Below are positions 9,423-17,921 of a stretch of DNA of 64,000 nt, piece by piece. The notes under the pieces are model-generated. The model ran no database searches. It worked only from the letters and a program-made list of their open reading frames with translations, and had not been told where the DNA came from. The DNA comes from an uncultured Acidobacteriia bacterium (GTDB lineage: Bacteria; Acidobacteriota; Terriglobia; Bryobacterales; Bryobacteraceae): positions 62,001 to 126,000 of the forward strand of contig CAIVVT010000062.1 of NCBI GenBank assembly GCA_903909435.1. Direction: 5' to 3'. Positions within the stretch are counted from its first letter, which is position 1. Each line of letters starts with the position of its first letter. The translations under genes were made by a program, and so were the position numbers.

Positions 9423-10415
9423 TTACAGCTCCAGCTTGCCCCTGTAAACCATCTCCTTGGTTTCGAACTTGCGCTCCAGCCTGTTGCCGCCCAGTTGAGT
9501 CTGAAAAACAAGCTCCTTGTCCTTGAGCGTGATAGCATCTTCCCGCGAGAAGTGGAAGTAGATGATGCCGGTCTTGCCTGGTAGATCGAACTCCACCTTG
9601 ACCGGCCGCAGCGACCGTCCGGAGCCGCGCGAGATGGTCGTACGCTCCATCAGTTCTTCGCGAACTACCTCGGGATCGCGCCCCCCGTACTGGCTGTTTC
9701 TGTCGTCGTCCTGATCGGCGCTGCGGTCGTTTCCGCGCGCAGTCCCGCTGTCCTGACGCTGCCGCGAGTAGCTACCGCTGCCGGAGGTCAGCGGGAAGCC
9801 GTCCACCGCAATGATGTACTCCGTGGGCGCGTCAGGCGCTGGTCGTGACGCTTCAGCGGCTTTGGAGGGGGCTGCCGCCGCCGGTGCCTCGTCCATTTTG
9901 CGCCAGCCGGAGGGCTTCTCCGCTTCGGCCGCGCTCGCACGCGCGTCCGGATCCTGCAGCGCGTAGGCCTGTCTCAACGGCAACGCGCTGTCCCACCGAA
10001 CTATGGCCGTCGAAGTGATGGGCGGCTCGCGACGATTCCGGCCGCTCCCACCTCCACGCCCGCCCGGCAATCCTATGCCTCCGCCGCCAGGGAAGGGCAG
10101 CCCGATGCCGCCCGGCAGATAGACGCCTCCGCGCCTGGACCCGCCACCGCCGGGATAGCCTCCCCCGTTGGGGTAATTTGGATCGTTGGGATCGCCGCGG
10201 CCGTTGGGGTATTGGCCGCCGCCGCGGTTCATCCCCTGCTGGTTGGATTCGAGGCTCACTTTGCCCACGTGGGCCCAGGGGGAGTCGTGCGCCAGTTTGT
10301 GGATCGTGTCCTGCGACCACGTGGACGGGTCCTTGTCATCCCATTTGTCGGCGGCGGAGCAAACCGCAGCCAGCCCCAGTCCCGCCAGGAGCGCGAACAG
10401 TCTTGTGAATTGCAT
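9423..10415 (-). CDS. Exported glycine-rich hypothetical protein
   Basis: A 330-residue protein with a clear N-terminal signal peptide (MQFTRLFALLAGLGLAAVCSA, cleavage after residue ~21). It is followed by WDDKDPSTWSQDTIHKLAHDSPWA, a pattern seen in exported acidobacterial proteins. Residues ~62-130 are low complexity, rich in Gly, Pro, Asn and Tyr (repeated GGG, PNG and PGG). The C-terminal third returns to ordinary composition with a beta-rich, lipocalin-like pattern ending MVYRGKLEL. The family is not recognised. It is divergent from the aldo/keto reductase and convergent with the small cysteine protein. Confidence 0.7.
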   Translation of the reverse strand: MQFTRLFALLAGLGLAAVCSAADKWDDKDPSTWSQDTIHKLAHDSPWAHVGKVSLESNQQGMNRGGGQYPNGRGDPNDPNYPNGGGYPGGGGSRRGGVYLPGGIGLPFPGGGGIGLPGGRGGGSGRNRREPPITSTAIVRWDSALPLRQAYALQDPDARASAAEAEKPSGWRKMDEAPAAAAPSKAAEASRPAPDAPTEYIIAVDGFPLTSGSGSYSRQRQDSGTARGNDRSADQDDDRNSQYGGRDPEVVREELMERTTISRGSGRSLRPVKVEFDLPGKTGIIYFHFSREDAITLKDKELVFQTQLGGNRLERKFETKEMVYRGKLEL

Positions 10416-10572
10416 GGTCCTACTCCGTGGACGGGCGATCGGGCCAGCCGGTTGCCGGGAACACCTGCTGACCGCCCGGGAATCGGCGCGTCCAGCGGTT
10501 TGTCACATTGCGAAGTACAGCCCCGCTTCATCTGGCCGCTGCGGTTCCTGTACGCTGTTCGAAGGGACAAAC

Positions 10573-11562
10573 ATGCCATACTCTGCTTCCGCTACCCGTT
10601 ATGACTCGATGCTTTATAACCGCTGCGGTCGCAGCGGCCTGAAACTGCCCGCCGTTTCGCTTGGGTTCTGGCACAATTTCGGCGGCAACGACGTGTTCGA
10701 GAACGGCCGCGCAATGGCCCGCCGCGCCTTCGACCTGGGCATCACCCATTTCGATCTGGCCAACAACTACGGGCCGCCCTACGGCTCCGCGGAAGAGAAT
10801 TTCGGGATCATCTTCAAGAAGGATCTGGCGCCGTATCGCGACGAACTCGTCATCTCCTCCAAGGCCGGCTGGGACATGTGGCCGGGTCCGTACGGCGACT
10901 TCGGCTCGCGCAAGTACCTGGTGGCGAGTCTCGACCAGAGCCTCAAACGCATGGGCCTGAGCTACGTGGACATCTTCTACCATCACCGGCCCGACCCGGG
11001 CACGCCGCTGGAAGAGACCATGGGCGCACTGGATTTCATCGTGCGCAGCGGCCGGGCGCTGTACGTTGGCATCTCCGCGTACGAGCCGGCGGAGACGCAG
11101 CGCGCCGCGCAGATTCTGCGCTCGCTCGGCACGCCCTGCCTGATTCATCAGCCGTCCTACAGCATGTTCAACCGCAAGCCGGAAGAGGGCCTGCTGCAAA
11201 CGCTGGAAGCCGAGGGCATTGGCTGCATCGTCTTCTCGCCGCTCGCCCAGGGCATGTTGACCGACAAGTACCTCCACGGGATCCCAGACGGCTCACGGGC
11301 TTCGAAGCACCATTTCCTGAAGCCCGAACAGATCACCCCTGACAAACTCGCGAAGATCCGCGCCTTGAACGATCTGGCGCAAAGGCGCGGCCAGACGCTG
11401 GCTCAAATGGCCGTGGCGTGGACGCTGCGCCACGCGGCAGTCACGTCCACGATCATCGGGGCCAGCCGCCCAGCCCACGTGGACGACGCGGTGGAGGCGC
11501 TCTCAAACCTGCAATTCCCGGCGGAGCAACTGCAGCAAATCGACACGATTCTGGGCGCGTGA
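10573..11562 (+). CDS. Aldo/keto reductase, L-glyceraldehyde-3-phosphate reductase (YghZ) type
   Basis: NADPH-dependent cytosolic oxidoreductase of the AKR superfamily, 329 residues. The frame is open far upstream, but that part overlaps the divergent neighbour. The ATG at 10573 has an AAGGGA ribosome binding site and gives the family's N-terminus, MPYSASATRYDSMLYNRCG. Markers are FDLGITHFDLANNYGPPYGSAEENFG with the catalytic Tyr in NNYGP, then SSKAGWDMWPGPYGDFGSRK and YVDIFYHHRPDPGTPLEET. These residues are characteristic of YghZ-type enzymes, which reduce L-glyceraldehyde 3-phosphate and methylglyoxal. Substrate in this organism is inferred only from family resemblance. Confidence 0.9.
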   Translation: MPYSASATRYDSMLYNRCGRSGLKLPAVSLGFWHNFGGNDVFENGRAMARRAFDLGITHFDLANNYGPPYGSAEENFGIIFKKDLAPYRDELVISSKAGWDMWPGPYGDFGSRKYLVASLDQSLKRMGLSYVDIFYHHRPDPGTPLEETMGALDFIVRSGRALYVGISAYEPAETQRAAQILRSLGTPCLIHQPSYSMFNRKPEEGLLQTLEAEGIGCIVFSPLAQGMLTDKYLHGIPDGSRASKHHFLKPEQITPDKLAKIRALNDLAQRRGQTLAQMAVAWTLRHAAVTSTIIGASRPAHVDDAVEALSNLQFPAEQLQQIDTILGA

Positions 11563-11655
11563 TCTTCGGGAACCGGGCCGCCACCGTGAAGGAGTCAGTA
11601 TGGCGGTACAGACGAGGCTTGGGACTGGAGGGGTGATGCCTCTTCGAATGGGCAC

Positions 11656-11753
11656 TGTGGCGCACGCTTTAGGGTGCAGCGTGGACACTCTTGTCCACGT
11701 CCGGGAAGCTGCCGACAGGAGTGTCGGCACGGCACGCTGAAGCGTGCGCCACA
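11656..11753. repeat. Nested palindromic repeat, family 1, copy A
   Basis: A 98-bp element with outer arms TGTGGCGCACGCTT and its near complement AGCGTGCGCCACA. Two inner hairpins lie between them, GTGGACA/TGTCCAC and GCCGACA/TGTCGGC, joined by a short spacer. A second copy in the opposite orientation is at 50248-50351. It sits between the aldo/keto reductase and the DUF1080 gene and encodes nothing. Confidence 0.9.
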
Positions 11754-11855
11754 CGGGGGCGAACTCCAGTCGTCCAGTGGGTCACGCGATTGCTGAATTC
11801 TGCCGGCATGCCAGCCGGCTGAGAGTCTGTCGGACGCAGTTCCAAGGAGGACCGC

Positions 11856-12566
11856 ATGAAACGAATCGCAGCCGCATTCGTGTTGGCTTCAGCCGTGCTG
11901 GTTTTTGGCGTGGCCCGGGCCAAGGACGGCGGCATACCCGAATTTCACGACCTGTTCAACGGCAAGGACCTGACCGGGTGGGTGAACGTCAACACCGATC
12001 CGGATACGTGGAAAGTTCGCGATGGCCTGTTGATCTGCTCCGGCCATCCCATCGGCGTGATGCGCAGCGAGAAGCAATATGAGAACTTCATCCTGCACAT
12101 CGAATGGATGCACATGGAGCCGGGGGGCAATTCCGGCACCTTCGCCTGGAGCAGCGCCGTGCCTAATCCGGAGAGCCGGCTGCCCAACGGCATCGAGATC
12201 CAGATGCTGGAACTCGATTGGCCTAACCTCAACAAGGTGAACGGCGTGACCCCGACCGATGCCTACGTACACGGCGAACTGTTCGGCGTGAACGGCGTGA
12301 AGATCGTGCCGGACAACCCGCGCGGCGAGCGCAGCAAGTCCGTCGAAAACCGCTGCAAACCACGGGGCGAATGGAACGTTTACGACGTCGTCGCAGTGGA
12401 TGGCGTCATGAAACTCTCCGTCAATGGCAAGTTCGTGAATGGCATCAGCCGCTCGACGCGGCGCAAAGGCTATCTGTGCCTGGAGTCCGAAGGCGCCGAG
12501 ATCCACTTCCGCAACATCCGGATCATGGAACTGCCGCCCGGCGTGACGACTCCGGGGACCGAGTAG
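11856..12566 (+). CDS. Exported DUF1080 protein (3-keto-disaccharide-hydrolase-like)
   Basis: A 236-residue secreted protein with a signal peptide (residues 1-22, ending ...GVARA) and one DUF1080 domain, a concanavalin-like beta-sandwich found in many Acidobacteria and Planctomycetes. Conserved segments include [56 protein letters not shown] and [19 protein letters not shown]. Some members hydrolyse 3-keto-glycosides; others only bind sugar. The start is fixed by a strong ribosome binding site, AAGGAGGA, eight bases upstream. The gene converges with a sugar isomerase-like gene, and together they suggest uptake or modification of keto-sugars, though this pairing is inference. Confidence 0.88.
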   Translation: MKRIAAAFVLASAVLVFGVARAKDGGIPEFHDLFNGKDLTGWVNVNTDPDTWKVRDGLLICSGHPIGVMRSEKQYENFILHIEWMHMEPGGNSGTFAWSSAVPNPESRLPNGIEIQMLELDWPNLNKVNGVTPTDAYVHGELFGVNGVKIVPDNPRGERSKSVENRCKPRGEWNVYDVVAVDGVMKLSVNGKFVNGISRSTRRKGYLCLESEGAEIHFRNIRIMELPPGVTTPGTE

Positions 12567-12590
12567 AAGCCTCCGTCCCGGCCTTGGAAG

Positions 12591-12708
12591 GTGGGGCGGC
12601 GTGCGTGGTGGTGGGGCGGCTCTCCGAGGTCGCGTGGGCGCTCCAGCGCCCGCAAACTAACCAATGCGGGCTCTGGAGAGCCCGCGCGGCGCTGGAGCGC
12701 CGCCCCAC
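12591..12708. repeat. Nested palindromic repeat, family 2
   Basis: The core is 12611-12708, with outer arms GTGGGGCGGC at 12611 and GCGCCGCCCCAC at its end. GTGGGGCGGC occurs a second time at 12591-12600. Inside are three near-perfect hairpins: GGGCGCT/AGCGCCC, GCGGGCTCT/AGAGCCCGC and GCGGCGCT/AGCGCCGC. It lies between two convergent genes, where it might also act as a bidirectional transcription barrier. A partial copy is at 8047-8085. Confidence 0.88.
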
Positions 12709-12719
12709 TTCTTCAACCC

Positions 12720-13607
12720 TTACTTCACGCCGAAGACGCGCTCGGCGTACTCGCGGCTCCGCTGCAGATTTTCGCCTAGCGGACGCGTGATCTGCGTCTT
12801 CGGATCCCAGGCCAGCTCCACCGTCAGCCAGCCCCGGTAATCGTTCTTCTTCAACTCGGCGGCTACGGCCTTGTAATCCAAGTCGCCGTCGGCCAGTTCT
12901 TCCAGCCACACGCCGTCCTTCGAGTTGCGCAGATGCACGTCGCCGACGCGTTTGCCCGCCTCTTTCAAGATCTGCAGCGCATCTTCGCCGCCCCGCAGGC
13001 TCCAGTGCGTGTCCATGCAGATGCCCACGTTTTTCGGGGTCGTGTGCTGGACGAAATAGCGCCATTCACGCGCATGATCGGCCATCTCTGGAGCGTGCTG
13101 GTGGACCAGCAGCCTCAACTTTTTCCCTGCCAGCGCCGCGCCCAGTTGTTCCAGCGCCCTTGCTTCAATCTCCAACTCAGCGTCTGTCTTCGCCGCGTGC
13201 ACGGGCTTAGGGTCGCAGTTGAAGCTGATCGCTTCCAGCCCCTTGTGCGCCTTCAAACGGTCGGCGTACGCCAGCGCCGTGTCCACGGTCGCCTGCGCCG
13301 ACTCGTTGTGCATCGGGCCGCCGATGTAGGCGATCGGCAGGGCCAGGCCGTGTTTGTCGAGCAGCGCCAGCGTGTCCGCCGTCTTCTCAGGCGGGAAGAA
13401 ACTTGAAGTCAGTTCCACCGCCCGGTATCCGGCCTCCTGGAGCGTCGCGAAGATCTCGTCCGCGTGATCGAGCGTCTTCTGCTGTTTCTGCCCGTAAGCC
13501 TGCTCGAAAACGTAGCACTGGACAGCGATGCGCGGCCCGTAGCTCTTGGCTCCGGCCAGCGGTGCGGCGGCCAGCATGGCCAGACATTCCCTGCGTGACA
13601 GATACAT
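12720..13607 (-). CDS. Exported sugar phosphate isomerase/epimerase-like TIM-barrel protein
   Basis: A 295-residue xylose-isomerase-like TIM-barrel protein. The frame is open upstream, but the ATG at 13607 has a GGGAG ribosome binding site and yields SRRECLAMLAAAPLAGA, a twin-arginine-like leader as found on many relatives in this group. Family segments are YRAVELTSSFF, LPIAYIGGPMH, ISFNCDPKP, LLVHQHAPEM, NVGICMDTHWSLRGGEDALQ and VHLRNSKDGVW. These supply the His, Asp and Glu residues that bind the metal in isomerase-type barrels. The substrate is not predictable. It converges with the DUF1080 gene, a frequent companion of such barrels in sugar-degrading loci. Confidence 0.85.
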   Translation of the reverse strand: MYLSRRECLAMLAAAPLAGAKSYGPRIAVQCYVFEQAYGQKQQKTLDHADEIFATLQEAGYRAVELTSSFFPPEKTADTLALLDKHGLALPIAYIGGPMHNESAQATVDTALAYADRLKAHKGLEAISFNCDPKPVHAAKTDAELEIEARALEQLGAALAGKKLRLLVHQHAPEMADHAREWRYFVQHTTPKNVGICMDTHWSLRGGEDALQILKEAGKRVGDVHLRNSKDGVWLEELADGDLDYKAVAAELKKNDYRGWLTVELAWDPKTQITRPLGENLQRSREYAERVFGVK

Positions 13608-13962
13608 GCGCGTTACTCCCGCAGTCAACCTATCACCGGCCTTCCTCCGGCCGCAATGCCAGGGTGATATATTGGCAGCGGATTCGCTCGCGAATCTGCG
13701 TTCATGGCGGCCATTCAAGGCGGGTTCTGTCGTGTCCCTGCCCCGGTTCGTGCGCCGGGTGAGGATCTGCCGCGCACGGCGTTCCAAGCGCTTGTGCCCG
13801 CGAAATACCCCTCTGCCAGATGGATCGGACTCTGCTGTTCTCATAGCCATACCGCAGGCCGCGCGCCCTACAATCCAACGCTTCCCAATCCCCGTTGTCT
13901 TCTAACGGCAATCCCGACCGGACGAGCATCGAAACGCAGGAGACGCCTTTCGTTTTCGCTAG
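13608..13962. other. Intergenic region with a 10-bp stem inverted repeat
   Basis: 355 bp between divergent genes. The only structure I can support is an inverted repeat at 13678-13699 (arms GATTCGC/GCGAATC, extended by three pairs including one wobble, 2-nt centre), about 70 bp upstream of the leftward gene. It has no T-run, so it could be an operator or a small repeat rather than a terminator. Confidence 0.45.
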
Positions 13963-15663
13963 ATGTCAAACGGACTTTTTATGACTAAACTCGCGGTGTC
14001 GTTCCTTCTGCCAGTCACGCTTATCCTCGGCCAAACCACGCCACCCCCCGCCGCTGCGGAGGCCAAAAAAACGGCCACGATTGAAGGCGTCGTTATCAAC
14101 GAAACCACGAAAGAGCCTCTGCGACGCGTGGAAGTCGGCTTACGGGGTTCAGGCACGAGCGGTATGGCCGTGATAGGCAATAACCCCAACTACTCCGCCG
14201 TCACCGACGCCGCCGGCAAGTTCCGCATCGAGAACATTGAGCCCGGGGTGTATCGGGTCCAAAACCGCAAAGCGGGCTACGTCCCGAGCCGCACCGTCCA
14301 AGGCTTCTCCCCGCACTGGCTGAAGCTCGCCGCGGCCGAGTCCCTGAAAGATCTGCGTTATGCGCTGCTGCCCCAAGCCGTCGTCACCGGTCGTGTGCTG
14401 GACGACGAAGGCGAACCTGTTCAAGGGGTGACCGTTTCCTGCATGAGACCACTCTCCCGCCGCGGTTTCCCACGGATGTATTCCGGTGGTCAGGCCCAGA
14501 CCAATGATCGCGGCGAGTACAGAGTGGTCGGTTTGGAGTCGGGCAAGTATTACGTCCAGGCGAACATCCAGCGGATGATGTTGACCGGCGCTGCGCCAGT
14601 TTCCACCACGACGGCTGGGGAGCACAAGACCGCACTCCTCTCCACCTACTACCCGAACGCGTTGGACAGCGCGCATGCCACCAGAGTCGAAGCTCGACCT
14701 GGTCTTGAGATATCCAGCCAGGACATCACCCTCCGCAGGGAGAAGGTCTTCAACGTGTCAGGGACGGCTCTCGATGTGGATGGATCGCCCGCCAAACAAT
14801 CCATCGTTACGCTCGTGCAGGATGACGAGGTGTTCGCGAACGAAGTTATTACGGGCTCCGGGGTCGATGAGAAAGGCAAGTTCACTCTCGGCGACGTCCG
14901 CCCGGGTCGGTACACGCTAGCGCTTAGCCGGGAGGACGGTCAAAGCCATCGAAGCACTCAGTCCTCCATCACAGTCGGCGATGCGGACTTAACCAGGGTC
15001 TTGCTACAACTGCCGCCAACTCTCGAAGCGAAGGGCATGATCGCGCTGGAAGGCGCAGACAAGAAGGACTTCGACTTCAAGATTTGGGTGAATGCGAGTC
15101 CCGCCGATTGGTCCCCTTTCGGGGGAGCCGGGTGTCAGGCGAAACCCGATGGCTCGTTTACTTTGTCACAACTGACGCCCGGCCGCTATACCGTTAACGC
15201 AAACATCGCCAACGGCTATGTCCAGTCCATTCAAGTCGGCTCGGAAGACGTCTTCGGGAAAGAGGTCGATGCCGCCACCCTCGCTGTGGCGGGCATTCGA
15301 ATTGTGCTGCGCCTCGATGCCGCTAAAGTCGCCGGGTCCGTCGAGATCCCGGAGGACCGCAAAGCCCATGTGAATGCGCCGACGGTCGTGTTTGTACCTG
15401 CCGACGCCCGCTTGCGGTCGGGTGGCCGGTTCATGACCATTGAGCTGGATCAGACCAACCGGTTTGACCTGCAAGGCGTCCGGCCGGGCGACTATCTCGC
15501 TTTCGCCTTCGAGGATTTCGAATACGGTGCTTTCGAAGAACCCGAAGTCTTCGCCGCTGTCGAAAGCCAGGCCACCAAGGTCACTCTGGGGCGCAACGAG
15601 TCCAAGGAGTTGACGCTCAAGATTCTGCCCTGGCCGGCGCAATTCGCCGACCGGCTCCAGTAG
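13963..15663 (+). CDS. Exported protein with carboxypeptidase-regulatory-like domains (first of a tandem pair)
   Basis: A 566-residue secreted or surface protein. The N-terminal signal peptide may begin at 13963 or at the second ATG (13981, MTKLAVSFLLPVTLILGQ); neither has a good ribosome binding site. The rest consists of repeated transthyretin-like beta-sandwiches of the CarboxypepD_reg type. Examples are ATIEGVVINETTKEPLRRVEV with AAGKFRIENIEPGVYRV, and AVVTGRVLDDEGEPVQGVTV with NDRGEYRVVGLESGKYYV, plus further units ending in FDLQGVRPGDYLAFAFED. No enzyme domain is present. In Acidobacteria such proteins are abundant and of unknown role, possibly surface binding. The next gene is a paralogue of the same layout. 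Confidence 0.85.
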   Translation: MSNGLFMTKLAVSFLLPVTLILGQTTPPPAAAEAKKTATIEGVVINETTKEPLRRVEVGLRGSGTSGMAVIGNNPNYSAVTDAAGKFRIENIEPGVYRVQNRKAGYVPSRTVQGFSPHWLKLAAAESLKDLRYALLPQAVVTGRVLDDEGEPVQGVTVSCMRPLSRRGFPRMYSGGQAQTNDRGEYRVVGLESGKYYVQANIQRMMLTGAAPVSTTTAGEHKTALLSTYYPNALDSAHATRVEARPGLEISSQDITLRREKVFNVSGTALDVDGSPAKQSIVTLVQDDEVFANEVITGSGVDEKGKFTLGDVRPGRYTLALSREDGQSHRSTQSSITVGDADLTRVLLQLPPTLEAKGMIALEGADKKDFDFKIWVNASPADWSPFGGAGCQAKPDGSFTLSQLTPGRYTVNANIANGYVQSIQVGSEDVFGKEVDAATLAVAGIRIVLRLDAAKVAGSVEIPEDRKAHVNAPTVVFVPADARLRSGGRFMTIELDQTNRFDLQGVRPGDYLAFAFEDFEYGAFEEPEVFAAVESQATKVTLGRNESKELTLKILPWPAQFADRLQ

Positions 15664-15735
15664 CGCGCGACAATGGGAGCAGATCGGCCCTCGCTGCAGG
15701 CTGCCGAAATCCGCGTACGATTCACGGGAAACTAA

Positions 15736-17382
15736 TTGGCTCATTCTAGGCTGCTCCGAACCCTGGCTTTCTCCCTCGCGCTGTTGCCCTGCCTGGCGCA
15801 AGCCCCATCCGGCGCACGCATCGAAGGCATCGTGGTTGACTCGATCTCCGGCGCACCGGTCCGGCGCGCCGTCGTTCAACTCCGCGCCGGCAACAGCGGC
15901 CCCGCGCTATCGGTCGAGAGCGCCGACTACGCCGACGTCACCGGCCCCGATGGCGCGTTCCATTTCGAACGGGTTCCACCCGGCTCCTACTCGTTGAGCT
16001 ATGCAAGATCCGGCTATTTGACGCCGCACAGCTCCACCGGCTTTTCGGCCCGCTCATTCCGCGCCGCGGCGGGCGAGAGCATTACGGGCTTGCGCTATGG
16101 GCTGGTCCCGCAGGCCATCGTCTCCGGGCGGGTGATCGACGACGAAGGGGATTCGGTGGAAGGCGCGCAGGTCACGCTGATCGCCTACCGCTACACAGCG
16201 GGCGTCCGGCGCCTCGCGCAGATGAGCGAGGCGGGCACGACCAACGATCGCGGCGAGTACCGCATCGCGCGCGTCCCCGCCGGCAAGTACCTGCTGCAAG
16301 CCTCGCTGGACCGGCTGCCACCCGGCTCCGCGCTGATAGCGGCGGCCAGAACCCCGGGCGGGCCCCTCGCGACCTATGGTTCGACATTCTACCCCGGTGT
16401 CACCGACCCCGCCCGGGCGCTGCGCGTCGAACTGCACGCAGGGCAGGAGCTTGCGGGCACCGACATCCCGTTGCAGCGTACGACCATGGTGCGCGTGTCG
16501 GGCCGCCTGATCGGACCCGACGGCACTCCTATGTCACGTGCGATGCTGATGCTGGCGTCGGCCCAGGGCCGGCTGCCGACCGGATTTGGCGCACCGTCCG
16601 ACGAGGCGGGCAATTTCGTGTTGAAAAACGTCCGTTCGGGCAGCTACATCCTCAACGCGACCTCCAACGACGGGCGCAGTCTTTCCGTGCCGCTGGATGT
16701 CGGCTCCTCCGACCTCAGTGGTTTCATTGCGCAAGCCAGTCCACCACTACCTCTGCGTGGCTCGGCCACGGTGCAGGACGCCGGGCACGGCTTCAATCTG
16801 GCGGCCTGCGGCGTCAGCATGCGTATGGCGGATACCGGTGCAACGGCGGGCACGGTGCGTCCCAAGGGTGACGGGTCGTTCAGCTTCGAGAGCCTGCCGC
16901 AAGGACGCTACCTGACGGACGTGTTTTGCGGCGGTATGGGCGCCTACGTCCAGTCCATCACGGTGGGCGGCGAGGAAGTCCGCGGCCGCGACTTCGAGCT
17001 CGTGGCGGCGTCGAGCGGCGTGCGGATCGCGCTGCGCACCGATTCGGCCACGCTCAGCGGCACGGTGGAAACGCCGGACGGAGCCGCCGTGCAGCCGCAG
17101 CGGCAGGGCCATCCCTCCGTGGTTCTGATTCCCGCCGACGCCCGGCTGCTGGGCGTCGAGACGGTGGCCCCCGCGGCCGTCTCGGCAAAGAATTCCTTCG
17201 ATTTCGCGGGTCTGCGTCCGGGCGAGTATCTAGCCGTCGCATTCGACGATATCGATGCCGCGCAACTCCAGGATCCCGAGTTTCTCGCGGCGCTCGAACC
17301 GCTGGGCACCCGCGTTAACCTCTTACCCGGAGGCACGCAAACCGTTACCTTGAAATGGAACGCTTGGCCGGCTGGGAATTGA
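15736..17382 (+). CDS. Exported protein with carboxypeptidase-regulatory-like domains (second of a tandem pair)
   Basis: A 548-residue paralogue of the preceding gene, beginning at a TTG (15736) that gives the signal peptide MAHSRLLRTLAFSLALLPC. No ATG lies near it and no strong ribosome binding site is seen. Repeated beta-sandwich units are clear: ARIEGIVVDSISGAPVRRAV with DGAFHFERVPPGSYSLSYA, AIVSGRVIDDEGDSVEGAQV with NDRGEYRIARVPAGKYLLQA, and a last unit with FDFAGLRPGEYLAVAFDDI. The aligned segments and order are the same in both proteins, so the pair arose by tandem duplication followed by strong divergence. It is 72 bp downstream of its partner and probably co-transcribed. Confidence 0.84.
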   Translation: MAHSRLLRTLAFSLALLPCLAQAPSGARIEGIVVDSISGAPVRRAVVQLRAGNSGPALSVESADYADVTGPDGAFHFERVPPGSYSLSYARSGYLTPHSSTGFSARSFRAAAGESITGLRYGLVPQAIVSGRVIDDEGDSVEGAQVTLIAYRYTAGVRRLAQMSEAGTTNDRGEYRIARVPAGKYLLQASLDRLPPGSALIAAARTPGGPLATYGSTFYPGVTDPARALRVELHAGQELAGTDIPLQRTTMVRVSGRLIGPDGTPMSRAMLMLASAQGRLPTGFGAPSDEAGNFVLKNVRSGSYILNATSNDGRSLSVPLDVGSSDLSGFIAQASPPLPLRGSATVQDAGHGFNLAACGVSMRMADTGATAGTVRPKGDGSFSFESLPQGRYLTDVFCGGMGAYVQSITVGGEEVRGRDFELVAASSGVRIALRTDSATLSGTVETPDGAAVQPQRQGHPSVVLIPADARLLGVETVAPAAVSAKNSFDFAGLRPGEYLAVAFDDIDAAQLQDPEFLAALEPLGTRVNLLPGGTQTVTLKWNAWPAGN

Positions 17383-17429
17383 TCTCTCCGTCCCGCCCGG
17401 CGCACCGCAGTCTGAAAGGGCCGATCGAT

Positions 17430-17783
17430 ATGGACCGCACACTCTTCCTATTTCAATGGCACGCCGAGCAGGCGGAAGCGCGCGCCGCGGAAGTCCGCGC
17501 CACCGGGTGGAGAGTGGAGACGGAATCGGAAGACGGGGCGCGCGGCATCCGCCGCATCCTGGACTGTCCGCCCACCGTGGTCGGGTTCGATCTGAACCGC
17601 AGCCCGTCGCACTCCCTGCAGGTAGCCACCGCGATTCGCAAGTACCGGGACATTCGCCACCTGCCGCTGCTCTTCATCGGCGGTTCAATGATGAACGTGA
17701 AGCGGGCGCAGGAGACTCTCCGCGGGGCTGCCTTCGTGGTTCCCGACCTGCTGCTGACCCGCCTGAAGGGTTTCGACGGGTAG
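17430..17783 (+). CDS. Receiver-like (CheY-fold) protein lacking the acidic pocket
   Basis: A 117-residue protein starting at an ATG (17430) preceded by AAAGGG. The longer frame from 17355 overlaps the previous gene and is not needed. The helix-strand order fits a response-regulator receiver: strand 1 TLFLFQW, helix, strand VVGFDLNR, helix, strand LPLLFIGG, helix and AAFVVPDLLL. Asp54 in VGFDLN falls where the phosphorylated Asp should be. The acidic pair after strand 1 is absent (QWH instead of DD/EE) and the usual Lys near the end is missing. It may be a degenerate receiver acting by protein contact. It follows the carboxypeptidase-regulatory-like genes on the same strand. Confidence 0.6.
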   Translation: MDRTLFLFQWHAEQAEARAAEVRATGWRVETESEDGARGIRRILDCPPTVVGFDLNRSPSHSLQVATAIRKYRDIRHLPLLFIGGSMMNVKRAQETLRGAAFVVPDLLLTRLKGFDG

Positions 17784-17921
17784 AGTCTTGGCCGGTTGTT
17801 TTATCTGCATCAGTTAGGAGAAACGGGCTTATTCTAGGGTCGGAGCGGCGAGGGAAGCGATTCCATGCGCGCCTAGGCTCCGGTTCTCCAGTTCAGCTGT
17901 GGCGGAGCGTCATCAACTTGT

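Noticed and set aside
10186-10572. A 129-codon upstream extension of the aldo/keto reductase
   Set aside because: It overlaps the divergent exported protein and has no family character; ATG 10573 with an AAGGGA site fits the family's N-terminus.
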